A program made the translations under genes and the position numbers. From positions 1 through 64,000 of the forward strand of contig NZ_MSJM01000001.1 in assembly GCF_001921845.1 (NCBI RefSeq): DNA of 64,000 nt. The letters are read 5' to 3'. Origin of the DNA: Streptococcus cuniculi (lineage in GTDB: Bacteria; Bacillota; Bacilli; Lactobacillales; Streptococcaceae). Below are positions 16,297-25,427 of this stretch, piece by piece. Below the pieces are notes generated by a model. That model made no database searches, was not told the DNA's origin, and saw only the letters and a list, made by a program, of their open reading frames with translations. The stretch's first letter is position 1, and each line of letters begins with the position of its first letter.

Positions 16297-16719
16297 TTAA
16301 TACGGAAAAAGCGTGCTTTTGGATAGAGTATTCTTTCCGACCATTTCTTCTACATTGATTGAAAAACTCCTCCAAAAATCTGCCTTGGATTTTACGTATA
16401 ATTGGCAACGGTGCTTTCGCTCATCATTGTCCGCAATTTCCAAATCCAATTCCACAAGCATGTCATCATTGGCTTTTTTGGGGTATAATAACATGGAAAA
16501 ACTTGGTGTATACTGTCCAGTCATCTGTCCAAAGGTGATACTGGTCTTGCTCTGTTTTTCTAGATGCAGACGAATACTTCTCATATTATTTATCAACTCT
16601 ACTGAGGAAATATAACAATATTGATACATAGTCACAAATTCTGTTGCGACTTCAATTTTTAATTCTATTAAATCTTCACATTCATCCCGCCAAATAATTT
16701 CTAAAGAAAAGTTATCCAT
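16297..16719 (-). CDS. Putative immunity protein (DUF6228-like pattern)
   Basis: 140 residues, soluble. It consists mostly of predicted beta strands with a pattern FSLEIIWRDECEDLIELKIEV ... YCYISSVELINNMRSIRLHLE, then a polar C-terminal half. The layout (early strand pair, a short helix with EL, then long strands) resembles DUF6228-type immunity proteins, but I am not certain. It sits 39 nt downstream of a SUKH immunity gene, so it is probably part of an immunity stockpile. Confidence 0.45.
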   Translation of the reverse strand: MDNFSLEIIWRDECEDLIELKIEVATEFVTMYQYCYISSVELINNMRSIRLHLEKQSKTSITFGQMTGQYTPSFSMLLYPKKANDDMLVELDLEIADNDERKHRCQLYVKSKADFWRSFSINVEEMVGKNTLSKSTLFPY

Positions 16720-16758
16720 TTGTGTTCCTTATATTATATTGTCATCAAAAGGCTCCAG

Positions 16759-17310
16759 CTAATACAATTCATCCATCCAAAATGGAACATGTACCACTTG
16801 TTCAAAACGTATATCTTTCTGTTTTTTTAATCCAAACTCTACAAAAAAGTAATCAAGTAGATTTTCACCATAGCAAATGATATCAATATCATGAATAGAT
16901 AAAACGGGCGCAGTTGTTTCCATAATAGGTAAATATCGATGTCCATAGATGGGGATCAAGCGAGCTGCTTTTTCTAAAAGAGAGTTAATTTTTACCCATT
17001 TATCTTGTAAATTTTGTGGTTCTTCCCCCCAAATACTGTTCCATTCAATCTCTTCATAACAAGCTAGGACATCTTCATAAGGTTGTAAAAAGACTTCTTT
17101 TATAAATTGAATATTTTCTACACTCCTGTCTCGCCAGTTATAAAAGTCTACCCCAATAGGTAAAAGTTGACTGTAAAAATCAATCCATTCTTTTGGAAAA
17201 GTAACATGATATAGATTTTCTAACTCCTGAATTTCATTTTTCGTTAATCCGTCTTCTATGCGTATATTCTGTTTTCGAAAGATAAGCATGAGTTCTTTTA
17301 ATTTGCTCAT
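16759..17310 (-). CDS. SMI1/KNR4 (SUKH) family immunity protein
   Basis: 183 residues. The N-terminal part has the SUKH signature LTKNEIQELENLYHVTFPKE followed by WIDFYSQ. Known: SUKH proteins are common immunity proteins against nuclease toxins. A GGAAGGAG site precedes the ATG. The stop codon of a barnase-like toxin remnant lies 12 nt upstream, so this was probably its antidote. Confidence 0.8.
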   Translation of the reverse strand: MSKLKELMLIFRKQNIRIEDGLTKNEIQELENLYHVTFPKEWIDFYSQLLPIGVDFYNWRDRSVENIQFIKEVFLQPYEDVLACYEEIEWNSIWGEEPQNLQDKWVKINSLLEKAARLIPIYGHRYLPIMETTAPVLSIHDIDIICYGENLLDYFFVEFGLKKQKDIRFEQVVHVPFWMDELY

Positions 17311-17322
17311 AATACTCCTTCC

Positions 17323-17593
17323 TTATTTAACTCTAGTAAATGACTTATAATGATTGTCCGTATACCAAACCGAACCATCGTCTCCAATGATAATCCGTTC
17401 TAATCCACGATTTTCCCTTTAATATTAGGATAAATATCATACTCCCTATATATAGGACCATCTGGTAATTTTTGATCTCCTGGATTTTTGGGCATATTAT
17501 TATATATCCTATTGCCCTTGTATAAACACCTAACGTAATACCATCATAATACTGGGTACTTGCGGTCGCATAATCGCTATTATTTTGCTTCAT
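17323..17593 (-). pseudogene. Barnase/RNase T1-like toxin remnant with two frameshifts
   Basis: Joining frames gives GYNNMPKNPGDQKLPDGPIY, REYDIYPNIKGK, then GLERIIIGDDGSVWYTDNHY and KSFTRVK-stop. This is the C-terminal half of a microbial guanyl-type ribonuclease (the ERIIIGDDGS...YYT.HY block carries the usual catalytic Arg and His). An apparent 2-nt insertion near 17493 and a 1-nt loss in an A-run near 17415 break the frame. The barnase motif order is clear but the toxin is almost certainly inactive. Traces of a pre-toxin region with stops extend to about 17700. Confidence 0.72.
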
Positions 17594-17711
17594 TGACTAG
17601 CTCAATCGCCTACAGCACTACGAAATCTATTTAACAGCTTTCGATGCATCTTGGGCATCATCTTAGGCGAGAACTACTAGTTTTATAATAAAAATGAACA
17701 ACTATAGCAAT

Positions 17712-18122
17712 CTAGCTTTTACCGTTGATTAACTCTATTATTTCTGGATAATTATGACAAAGAATTTCAACTGTAAAATTTATCCCAATTACAAAAACAT
17801 GATGTAACGATTCTTTTTCCTCCTTTGTCATATTAGAAAGGATAGAATTTCCAAATTGACCATCATGAATTTCAACAAGTACGACATCATCAATTACTGG
17901 TCGACCTTCAAAATTATTCACAAAATCTCCGCCATTCATTGACCAACTTTCACTTATTATTTCAAAGTAATAGACACTAGAAAATTCAATAGAAAAGCTT
18001 TTTTTCGCATCTTTTATCCCTTTTAAAGTGACTGTAAGATGATTAGCTTTATCCAATTTCGTGTATAGCTGATACCAATCCAGAGGAATTTTATTGTCTG
18101 CTATATCACTCCACCAGACCAT
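17712..18122 (-). CDS. Putative immunity protein
   Basis: 136 residues from ATG 18122, preceded by GGGGGA 7 nt upstream. Longer starts would overlap the gene upstream far more and lack a binding site. Soluble, beta-rich, with EFSSVYYFEIISESW and acidic stretches, similar in style to the proteins at 14331 and 15365. Family unnamed. It overlaps the end of the preceding immunity gene by 17 bp, so the pair is co-translated. Confidence 0.55.
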   Translation of the reverse strand: MVWWSDIADNKIPLDWYQLYTKLDKANHLTVTLKGIKDAKKSFSIEFSSVYYFEIISESWSMNGGDFVNNFEGRPVIDDVVLVEIHDGQFGNSILSNMTKEEKESLHHVFVIGINFTVEILCHNYPEIIELINGKS

Positions 18123-18570
18123 ATTTATATCCCCCTTCAGTAATATATACATCATTTGTTTTGTCAATAATAATATCTAATATCGCATTATTAGCTACTA
18201 ACCTATAATGATCTGTTTCATATAAATCAGATATTCCAAAAGAACGGTCAGTTAAATATCTATGTAATTGACTATTTTCAACTTTATATAAATTATATTT
18301 TAATCCCATATCGACAATATATTTTGTAATTTTCAAACTGACATTTGTTATTCGGCAGTAATCACATAATCCAAATTCAATTTTTACAAAATTTGCCGAC
18401 TCTCCAGCTAAATAGGCAACAGCACCTTCCTCTCCAAATTCAAATGAGAGATAGTAGTTATCTGCCAAAATAGATTCTGCTATAGGAATATGTTTTTCTA
18501 TAGTTTGAAATAAACTTCCCATTTTATGTACCTTTCCTTGTAATAAGCTATTTGCCATATCGAATTTCAT
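18106..18570 (-). CDS. Putative immunity protein for the RHS toxin
   Basis: 154 residues, soluble, acidic. It begins 3 nt after the stop codon of the RHS toxin at 18574, which makes it the natural cognate immunity gene. No family recognised. Features include a central FGLCDYCRITNVSLKITKYI segment and a Gly/Tyr-rich end. The toxin gene upstream is broken, yet this ORF is intact, as expected where immunity is kept after toxin loss. Confidence 0.58.
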   Translation of the reverse strand: MKFDMANSLLQGKVHKMGSLFQTIEKHIPIAESILADNYYLSFEFGEEGAVAYLAGESANFVKIEFGLCDYCRITNVSLKITKYIVDMGLKYNLYKVENSQLHRYLTDRSFGISDLYETDHYRLVANNAILDIIIDKTNDVYITEGGYKYGLVE

Positions 18571-18573
18571 AGG

Positions 18574-20165
18574 TTACTGCACTTTTTGTTTCAATTGAAA
18601 CTCTAAAGTGGCTCCTTTTCCACTCGAACTAAAATCTCTGACTACAACCTTTGTACCATCTGGTAAAGTTCCTACTTTTAGATTACCTTTATCTATTATT
18701 CTTGTTTCAACATTTGAAAGTTTTAACGAATCAAAATCTTTTACTGCTTGATTGTATCCACCTGATGAACGATAATTTCGTCTACCACTACCAATTGTCA
18801 TGTCATCTAGCCCCTTTACAAATTCATCGACTACTTCTTGACCAGTGAGAGCTTTCTTCCCATCATTAACTGCATCCGCAGCTTTGAAAGCTCTTGAGGT
18901 GTCACTCACATCATCCACAACATCAACTGCTTTCACTGCATCACTAACATCGTCTACTGTATCAATCGTTTTAGCTGCTGTTGCGGTGACTTTACCTCCC
19001 TTGACAAGTTTTCCTAATTTAGCAATTGGAAGCAAATAGCCAACACCATCCAAGGCAAGTCCTACGCCTGCCCACCAACGATTTGCATCTTCTCCTGTCA
19101 CAGGGTCTTTTCCAGTCCATAAACGCTTGGCATTATACCAACCAGTTACTTCACCAACAAGTGTCTTAGCAGCTTTAACTGTGGTATCCCAAGCATGTTG
19201 ATTATCAGCTGCTATCTGAGCTTTCGTCCGGTTATAGGTTCCAACCCCATCACTGATATTAAAGTTCCCAGCTAGAGCATGTACCGCAGACATATCTCCC
19301 GCTTGAGCTTTTTTGATGAGAGCTTGAAGCTCACTATCAGTTAATTGCTTTCTCTTACTATCATCTTTTCCTTTAGATTGAGGTTGGTTACTTGTACTAG
19401 AAGTACCATTCCAGCTGGCAACTCCTCCACCTCCAAAGCTAATAGGTTTAAGAGTTGACCCTTTATCTCGTGCCTTGGTCGTTTTCGGGTCACACACATG
19501 TCGCATCGTTTGTTGGAGTGCTTTGCCCCAGTTTACTGCGAGATTTCCTGCTTCACGAATCTTGAAAGCCACTTTTGCTCCGACAGCTGCTAGGTAGTCA
19601 CTCCTAATCTTCGCTTTTTGCGTATCTGTATAGTGGTGTGAATGAGCTTTCACCATCGTATAGCGGACAGTGGCTGTCGCTGCTTTGATACTAACTGACG
19701 CAAACTGAACAGCTGCCCTAATTGGTGCCACAAGCATAGAGGCGAAGCTCTTTATGCCAGCTGTGAAAGCAGATGCAATCGGAGATTGTTTGCGTCCCCC
19801 TCCCATGGTGGAGAGTACAAATCTATGCCCACTTGGGTCAGTGTAGTTAACTGGGTTGTTACGGACATAGGCATAGCGGTTCTGGCTAAGTGGGTCGGTC
19901 TCTTGACCTTGGTAGCTGTCTTCTGTGAGGAAGGTACCCGCATGACTATCATAATACCTTGCCCGTAAATAGTCAAGTCCTGTACCATCTCGCGCCTCGC
20001 CATTATAGGCATAAGGGTTACCCGTCTCATCTGTCGTGGTCTTAGTTGAACCGTAGAGTTTGTAGCTACTTTAAGCAGCTAGCTCACCATCTTTCGTCAA
20101 GCCTGTGACAGAACCTGCTTGGTCAAGCGATTGTTGTCATCGTAGCTAAAGGTGGTTTTCTTATT
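18574..20165 (-). pseudogene. RHS core plus C-terminal toxin, N-terminal body missing
   Basis: From 20071 downwards one frame encodes the RHS-associated core (GLDYLRARYYDSHAGTFLTE, then NRYAYVRNNPVNYTDPSGH), an Ala/Thr-rich linker, a pre-toxin segment (WTGKDPVTGEDANRWW) and a toxin tip ending VVVRDFSSSGKGATLEFQL. This ending is a style common in RNase-type polymorphic toxins. Upstream, the codon that is TCA in the sister copy at 15.9 kb is TAA (20071-20073). Further up, the frame slips near 20120, where NRLTKQ should continue. Any product could only start internally, for example at 19806 (410 codons), without a delivery module. Confidence 0.8.
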
Positions 20166-20187
20166 ATAATCACTATTTTATTATGAA

Positions 20188-20535
20188 TTAACTACTCTCA
20201 TTTTGTAAATTACACTCCTCAGCATATTCCAACCAAGCATCAATATTTGGGAAAATTTCTTTTTGTTCCCAGCCCGAATTTGCAAAATCATGAATAACAT
20301 GAACTGTAGTATTATCACTTCCGTCAAAGCAAGCAATATCATCATTATCATCTCTTTTAGCAAATGGATACAATCTGCGATCGGGATATCTAGTCTGAAG
20401 TCCCTCAAATCTTCTACTAGTTTGTTCATCATTCATCAAATACCAAGCGCCAAAATCAACAAGACCTTCAGATATCAAACTTTTTATTTGTTGTGGATAG
20501 GTAAAGAAAGAATGCTCAAATGTAATAATTGACAT
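20188..20535 (-). CDS. Putative immunity protein (SUKH-like style)
   Basis: 115 residues. Contains YPFAKRDDNDDIACFDGSDN and VHVIHDFANSGWEQ...FPNIDAWLEYAE, a pattern often seen in small immunity proteins that I would place near the SMI1/KNR4-like group without certainty. The start ATG lies at the end of the toxin fragment at 20536-20774, so the two are likely a pair. Confidence 0.55.
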   Translation of the reverse strand: MSIITFEHSFFTYPQQIKSLISEGLVDFGAWYLMNDEQTSRRFEGLQTRYPDRRLYPFAKRDDNDDIACFDGSDNTTVHVIHDFANSGWEQKEIFPNIDAWLEYAEECNLQNESS

Positions 20536-20774
20536 AAACTAATTTTCCGTTCTAAATTATAAGCTCCATAAGGATTTCCTGTTCGGAAAGAGGATATTTG
20601 TTTCCCAACTCGTAACTCAACAGTTTCTCCCCAAGTTACAGGAGCTCCATTGCGTGTTGTAAATCGATCAATAAATTCATCTGGAAGAGTATCAGTATGC
20701 TGGCGTGTTCTAGCTGTAGCATCAATCCCGGCTCCTCTAGCAGCAACTACTCTATAATACATTTTCCTGTTCAA
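20536..20774 (-). pseudogene. Small orphan toxin fragment
   Basis: Starts with ATG overlapping the barstar stop codon (ATGA). Residues run MYYRVVAARGAG ... DTLPDEFIDRFTTRNG, VTWGETVELRVGKQIS and SFRTGNPYGAYN. Near the end the frame does not stop before the immunity gene. A shift of one base would give a stop just before that ATG, so a late indel is likely. The fold is not recognised. Confidence 0.45.
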
Positions 20775-21157
20775 TCAACTAAGTAAACGTTAAATGACTT
20801 TTTTTCTCCGCCAACAACATATTTTTCAACATCTCCATCCCACCACTCAACTGTATCAAAGAGGATTGACAATAGGATCTGTCTAAAATCCGAGTTACTA
20901 TTAAAAATCCATTGCTGATTAGTAAAAAATACATAAGTAATATCATTTTTTATCCAATAAGAATCACTCAAAACATCTCTTAAACCTGCCCAATTCGTCA
21001 CTTTTCTCTCAATGTGGAAAGATTGACATATATAGTTTATAGCACTATCTTTGTCTTGTAGCAACTTGCCATTTAGGGTAAGTATACAAGCTTTTTCCGG
21101 AATATTAAAAATAATTTCCTTTTTTTCAACCATGCTAATTGTTTTAAAAATATTCAT
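20771..21157 (-). CDS. Barstar-family ribonuclease inhibitor
   Basis: 128 residues. The pattern ACILTLNGKLLQDKDSAINY, NWAGLRDVLSDSYWI, then TYVFFTNQQW and RQILLSIL matches barstar, in which an early strand is followed by the Asn-Trp-x-x-Leu-Arg-Asp helix that plugs the RNase active site. The C-terminus is longer than classical barstar (about 90 residues). A fragment of a barnase-like toxin ends 2 nt upstream, which supports the assignment. Confidence 0.75.
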   Translation of the reverse strand: MNIFKTISMVEKKEIIFNIPEKACILTLNGKLLQDKDSAINYICQSFHIERKVTNWAGLRDVLSDSYWIKNDITYVFFTNQQWIFNSNSDFRQILLSILFDTVEWWDGDVEKYVVGGEKKSFNVYLVD

Positions 21158-21158
21158 A

Positions 21159-21240
21159 CTACTCTACCTTTACAAATGTTTGATAATGCTTAGAGCTATA
21201 ATACACACTCCCATCACTACCACGAGATAGCCCCATTCCC
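21159..21240 (-). pseudogene. C-terminal scrap of a barnase-like toxin
   Basis: The frame reads GSDGSVYYSSKHYQTFVKVE-stop, the end of a guanyl-type ribonuclease with the YYS.HY block that holds the catalytic His. Everything upstream is lost. It directly precedes the barstar gene, so the antidote has outlived the toxin. Confidence 0.7.
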
Positions 21241-21269
21241 AAAAAGATTGGGTTGGTTTTGGGATTATA

Positions 21270-21490
21270 CTATTCAACTCCCAAGATGCCCAGACAAGTT
21301 TCTAATCTCTCATTAACATATTTAGCAAATAAATCTTCCATTGCAGACAAATCACCTTTTGAATGATAAGTATCAAACGCTTGATAGTAGGCAAGGCGAT
21401 CTGTAAATTTAATATCAATCGGCGGATAGCCAGCCTTCATCAATTCTAAATACCCCACAATAAGGCGGCTTGAATAACAGTCATATCATT
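21270..21490 (-). pseudogene. C-terminal fragment of a Fic-family protein
   Basis: The frame (shifted once near 21460) encodes RLIVGYLELMKAGYPPIDIK followed by FTDRLAYYQAFDTYH. This is the region right after the catalytic HPFxxGNGR loop in Fic AMP-transferases. The loop itself is absent. A promoter-like TATAAT and a tiny upstream ORF precede it, so only the tail survives. From 21491 to 22024 I find only the terminator and a short repeat. Confidence 0.6.
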
Positions 21491-21875
21491 CATATCATTT
21501 CTCACTTTCATATCTGATTATACCATAGTTCGGAACAATAGGTCATTTATCAGAACAATACAAACATATAACCTCTCAATCACCGTGAGTTAAACTCCTT
21601 AAAGAAACATAACTGAAATGTTCCCACTCTTGTTGACTCATCAGACATGCTTTGTGTGATAATGCTTCTACCTCTTCACTCCACTCCGTTACATTCGAAA
21701 ATCCCTAGACCAAACCTTTCTGGATTTACATTTATAAAGAGGGTGCGTTTATTCCCACAAACTCCTATTCTATGGAAATCTACATACCCGCCATGGGTCA
21801 CTGGAAACAAATTTAGATAGTTCTTCACTATAAAACCTACTACTACAACTCTCAATCGGATACTTCTACTATACA

Positions 21876-21903
21876 AGAAAAAGCCTTGGTTCCAAGGCTT
21901 TTC
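21876..21903 (-). terminator. Intrinsic terminator (bidirectional)
   Basis: AAAAGCCTTGG and CCAAGGCTTTT form an 11-bp stem with a 2-nt loop, followed on the minus strand by a T-run. It lies about 120 nt after the XRE regulator gene. Confidence 0.8.
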
Positions 21904-21959
21904 ACTATCCCTTTCGTTCAAAGGTTTTTAGAATTTTACGAGCAAACTAACTGCCTCGG

Positions 21960-21983
21960 CGGTTCCCTGTCTCCAATCGCTAC
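21960..21983. repeat. Short direct repeat, copy 1
   Basis: This 24-bp stretch (CGGTTCCCTGTC followed by TCCAATCGCTAC) recurs exactly at 23648-23671, and GCCATGCT follows both copies. The pair brackets the XRE regulator and the recombinase-like remnant, so it may mark the ends of a decayed insertion. Confidence 0.7.
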
Positions 21984-22024
21984 GCCGCCATGCTGCTTGT
22001 GATTTAGCTCGTCAAACTGGAAGT

Positions 22025-23008
22025 TTACTTTTCATCTTGCTTGTCAATTACAAGATTACAAATAATATCTACTACCCCAAATAGAATCCCTGCTATTAGC
22101 CATGTTACCCAAGTAATATGCCAATCGTTAGTCAAAAAACTCCATCCAAGATAAATTGCAGTCGTTATCAGCCAATATGCCGCCCCTATTGCTTCGGTTA
22201 TTTTGTTTTTTCCTTTTCTTTTATTAGAAAAATCACCTTCTTTTAGAAGCCTTTGCATACTTGACCATCTAACACCTGCAACAATAAAAAACATCACACT
22301 AATTCCCACAATAAGCATGGTAATGCAAAGCATAAGCATTGTTAAAAGTCCGTTTTCTGAAAATGTACCACACAACAGGGGGATAGGTGCCAAAATACAA
22401 CCACAAGCTCCGATATAATTATATTTCACATATGTACTGTGATAAGTATTCTGTCTATCTCTTACAAGTCCGGTAACACCATACTCCGTTCCAAAGGGTT
22501 CTTTATCTAAAAATTGGTATGGAGCGTTCTTAAACCCAACACGAATGAACATATAGACTGCAATCGCTACAATGGGAAAAATCGAAATCACGCCGATTCC
22601 AATTGCAGTGTTGTCGGCAATCGGGAATGGAGTCAGCTCACTTATTGCGATTAAAAGAAACAAAGGAATGGCACAAATGATACACAAAAATGTAGCAATC
22701 GCTATCTTAACCGAGGCATCTTTCCGCTGTTTCAGATATTCGTTTGCCTCTGCAAGAGTAATCTTTCGAATTATAGTCTCATCTACACTATCTATAAATT
22801 CCTCATCTTCAAGTTCGTCTTTCAATAAATAATCGGTTGTCACCCCAAACAAATTACTAAGCTGAAGAATCTTTCCCAAATCAGGTGTGGTCTGGGCTGC
22901 TTCCCATTTGGAAACGGCCTGACGAGAAACCTCCATCTTTTCAGCAAGTTCTTCCTGTGACCAACCGTTTTTCTTTCTGAATCGTATTATTTTATCTGCT
23001 AAAATCAT
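22025..23008 (-). CDS. XRE-family regulator with C-terminal membrane domain
   Basis: About 327 residues. The N-terminus is a helix-turn-helix domain (WSQEELAEKMEVSRQAVSKW), followed by a charged linker and about six hydrophobic segments. Known: such membrane-tethered XRE proteins are frequent beside transporter or resistance genes in Firmicutes and may sense envelope signals. Here no partner gene remains. I chose ATG 23008 because GGAGG lies 8 nt before it and only 2 nt before the ATG at 23014. Flanking gene remnants suggest it came with a mobile element. Confidence 0.75.
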   Translation of the reverse strand: MILADKIIRFRKKNGWSQEELAEKMEVSRQAVSKWEAAQTTPDLGKILQLSNLFGVTTDYLLKDELEDEEFIDSVDETIIRKITLAEANEYLKQRKDASVKIAIATFLCIICAIPLFLLIAISELTPFPIADNTAIGIGVISIFPIVAIAVYMFIRVGFKNAPYQFLDKEPFGTEYGVTGLVRDRQNTYHSTYVKYNYIGACGCILAPIPLLCGTFSENGLLTMLMLCITMLIVGISVMFFIVAGVRWSSMQRLLKEGDFSNKRKGKNKITEAIGAAYWLITTAIYLGWSFLTNDWHITWVTWLIAGILFGVVDIICNLVIDKQDEK

Positions 23009-23021
23009 TGTCATTACCTCC

Positions 23022-23040
23022 GTGGTGATTTTATACCACC
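23022..23040 (-). promoter_or_regulatory. Inverted repeat in front of the XRE gene
   Basis: GTGGTGATTTTATACCACC (23022-23040) has arms GGTG and CACC around an AT-rich centre, between the -10-like TATAAT (about 23043-23048) and the start codon. It is a plausible autoregulatory operator. Confidence 0.5.
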
Positions 23041-23149
23041 ATTATAGTATTTTTAACGGTTGCAAGCCAACAAACAGCGCCTTGCAATGTGTCAACCGAG
23101 AGTTGCTAAACCATTTTTTGTTGACTCATGGGAGTGGGACACCCCCCTA

Positions 23150-23565
23150 CATCTTTAGCTGAATGTCCTTTCTTTTTGCCGCCATTGTCAGAATATCCTG
23201 TCTCTCTTCACGAAGGTTTACAATCTCTGCACCAATCCTTTCTATTGCATCTCATCACCAGAAACATTAATCAGTTCAATCTGCACATCAGCAAGTTGTG
23301 CATCGATGTTCCTTTTTTCTTTAAAACCCTAGATACACAGCTCCATACAAATTTATTTTTCCCCTGTTATTCCAATAGACTCTTCTATAAATATCCTTAC
23401 AGTGTCCAAAAAACATGTCGAAAATCGCATGCTGATGACAACTGTTTCCCGTCTCTTTCCCTCTGGCGTAAGATTTGCTCTCTTGATCAGCTCTGCTTGA
23501 ACTTTGTGGTCAAAACTGTTGTCAAACGGTCTAAAAAAGGGATTCTGCACATCTGTCCAAACCAA
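23150..23565 (-). pseudogene. Degraded remnant, possibly of a large serine recombinase
   Basis: Joining frames gives NIDAQLADVQIELINVSGDE, then AIERIGAEIVNLREERQD and ILTMAAKRKDIQLKM. This resembles the coiled-coil region of large serine recombinases. At least one frameshift and a stop interrupt it. The neighbouring 70-codon ORF (23353-23565) is unrecognised. Evidence for function is weak. I report it as a scar of a mobile element. Confidence 0.4.
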
Positions 23566-23647
23566 GACAGTCTTTGAAATCCCTTAATTTCAAGCCTTTT
23601 ATACAGTTTTAGACCTTTGTTTTTGACAGTAGAACGACGCATTCAGC

Positions 23648-23671
23648 GGTTCCCTGTCTCCAATCGCTACA
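23648..23671. repeat. Short direct repeat, copy 2
   Basis: Exact match to 21960-21983. It lies about 50 nt from the end of the rlmCD-like gene, the first conserved chromosomal gene on this side of the variable region. Confidence 0.7.
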
Positions 23672-23721
23672 TCGCCATGCTCCTAACTCTTGGACAGCTA
23701 TCGCATGGGCGGAAGTAAATG

Positions 23722-25092
<1,371 letters not shown>

Positions 25093-25167
25093 CTATCTCT
25101 TTCTATTTTACAGGCATCTTTTCATCACTCTGATATACAGGCTTCATATTGGCGAATAGCAATAAAA

Positions 25168-25398
25168 GGGAGTGGGACAGAAATCGATAACTCGTAAGAG
25201 TTCGATTTCGTTGTCCCACCCCCGCAAGGTTGACGTGGCTTGTAGAACATTGATTTATCAATGTTTTACAAGCCCGACAAGCCTCGCTTTCGGATTTCTA
25301 GGCTCAGGTATCAATAGTCACTCCCCTGACTATTGATATACGTCAAGCTGCTCAAATTATAAAAATAAGGAGGTCGGGTACTTTTGTCTCAGGCTCTT
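25168..25398 (+). repeat. Dispersed intergenic repeat, copy A (short form)
   Basis: Begins GGGAGTGGGACAGAAATCG and ends near CTTTTGTCTCAGGCTC. It contains inverted segments (ATCGATAACTCG/CGAGTTATCGAT-like and CAATAGTCA...TGACTATTG). The same modules occur at 33350-33690 and 36281-36624 in the same orientation, but this copy lacks the central 'ggttggaaataaggctagcg' module. Confidence 0.8.
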
Positions 25399-25427
25399 CA
25401 TTATAGCATATTTTAGCAAAGAGGACA

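Noticed and set aside
21676..21921. 81-codon minus-strand ORF
   Set aside because: It starts inside the terminator hairpin, has no binding site and shows no recognisable sequence.
23128..23577. 149-codon plus-strand ORF
   Set aside because: The minus-strand reading resembles a broken recombinase, and the plus-strand product looks like no protein family.
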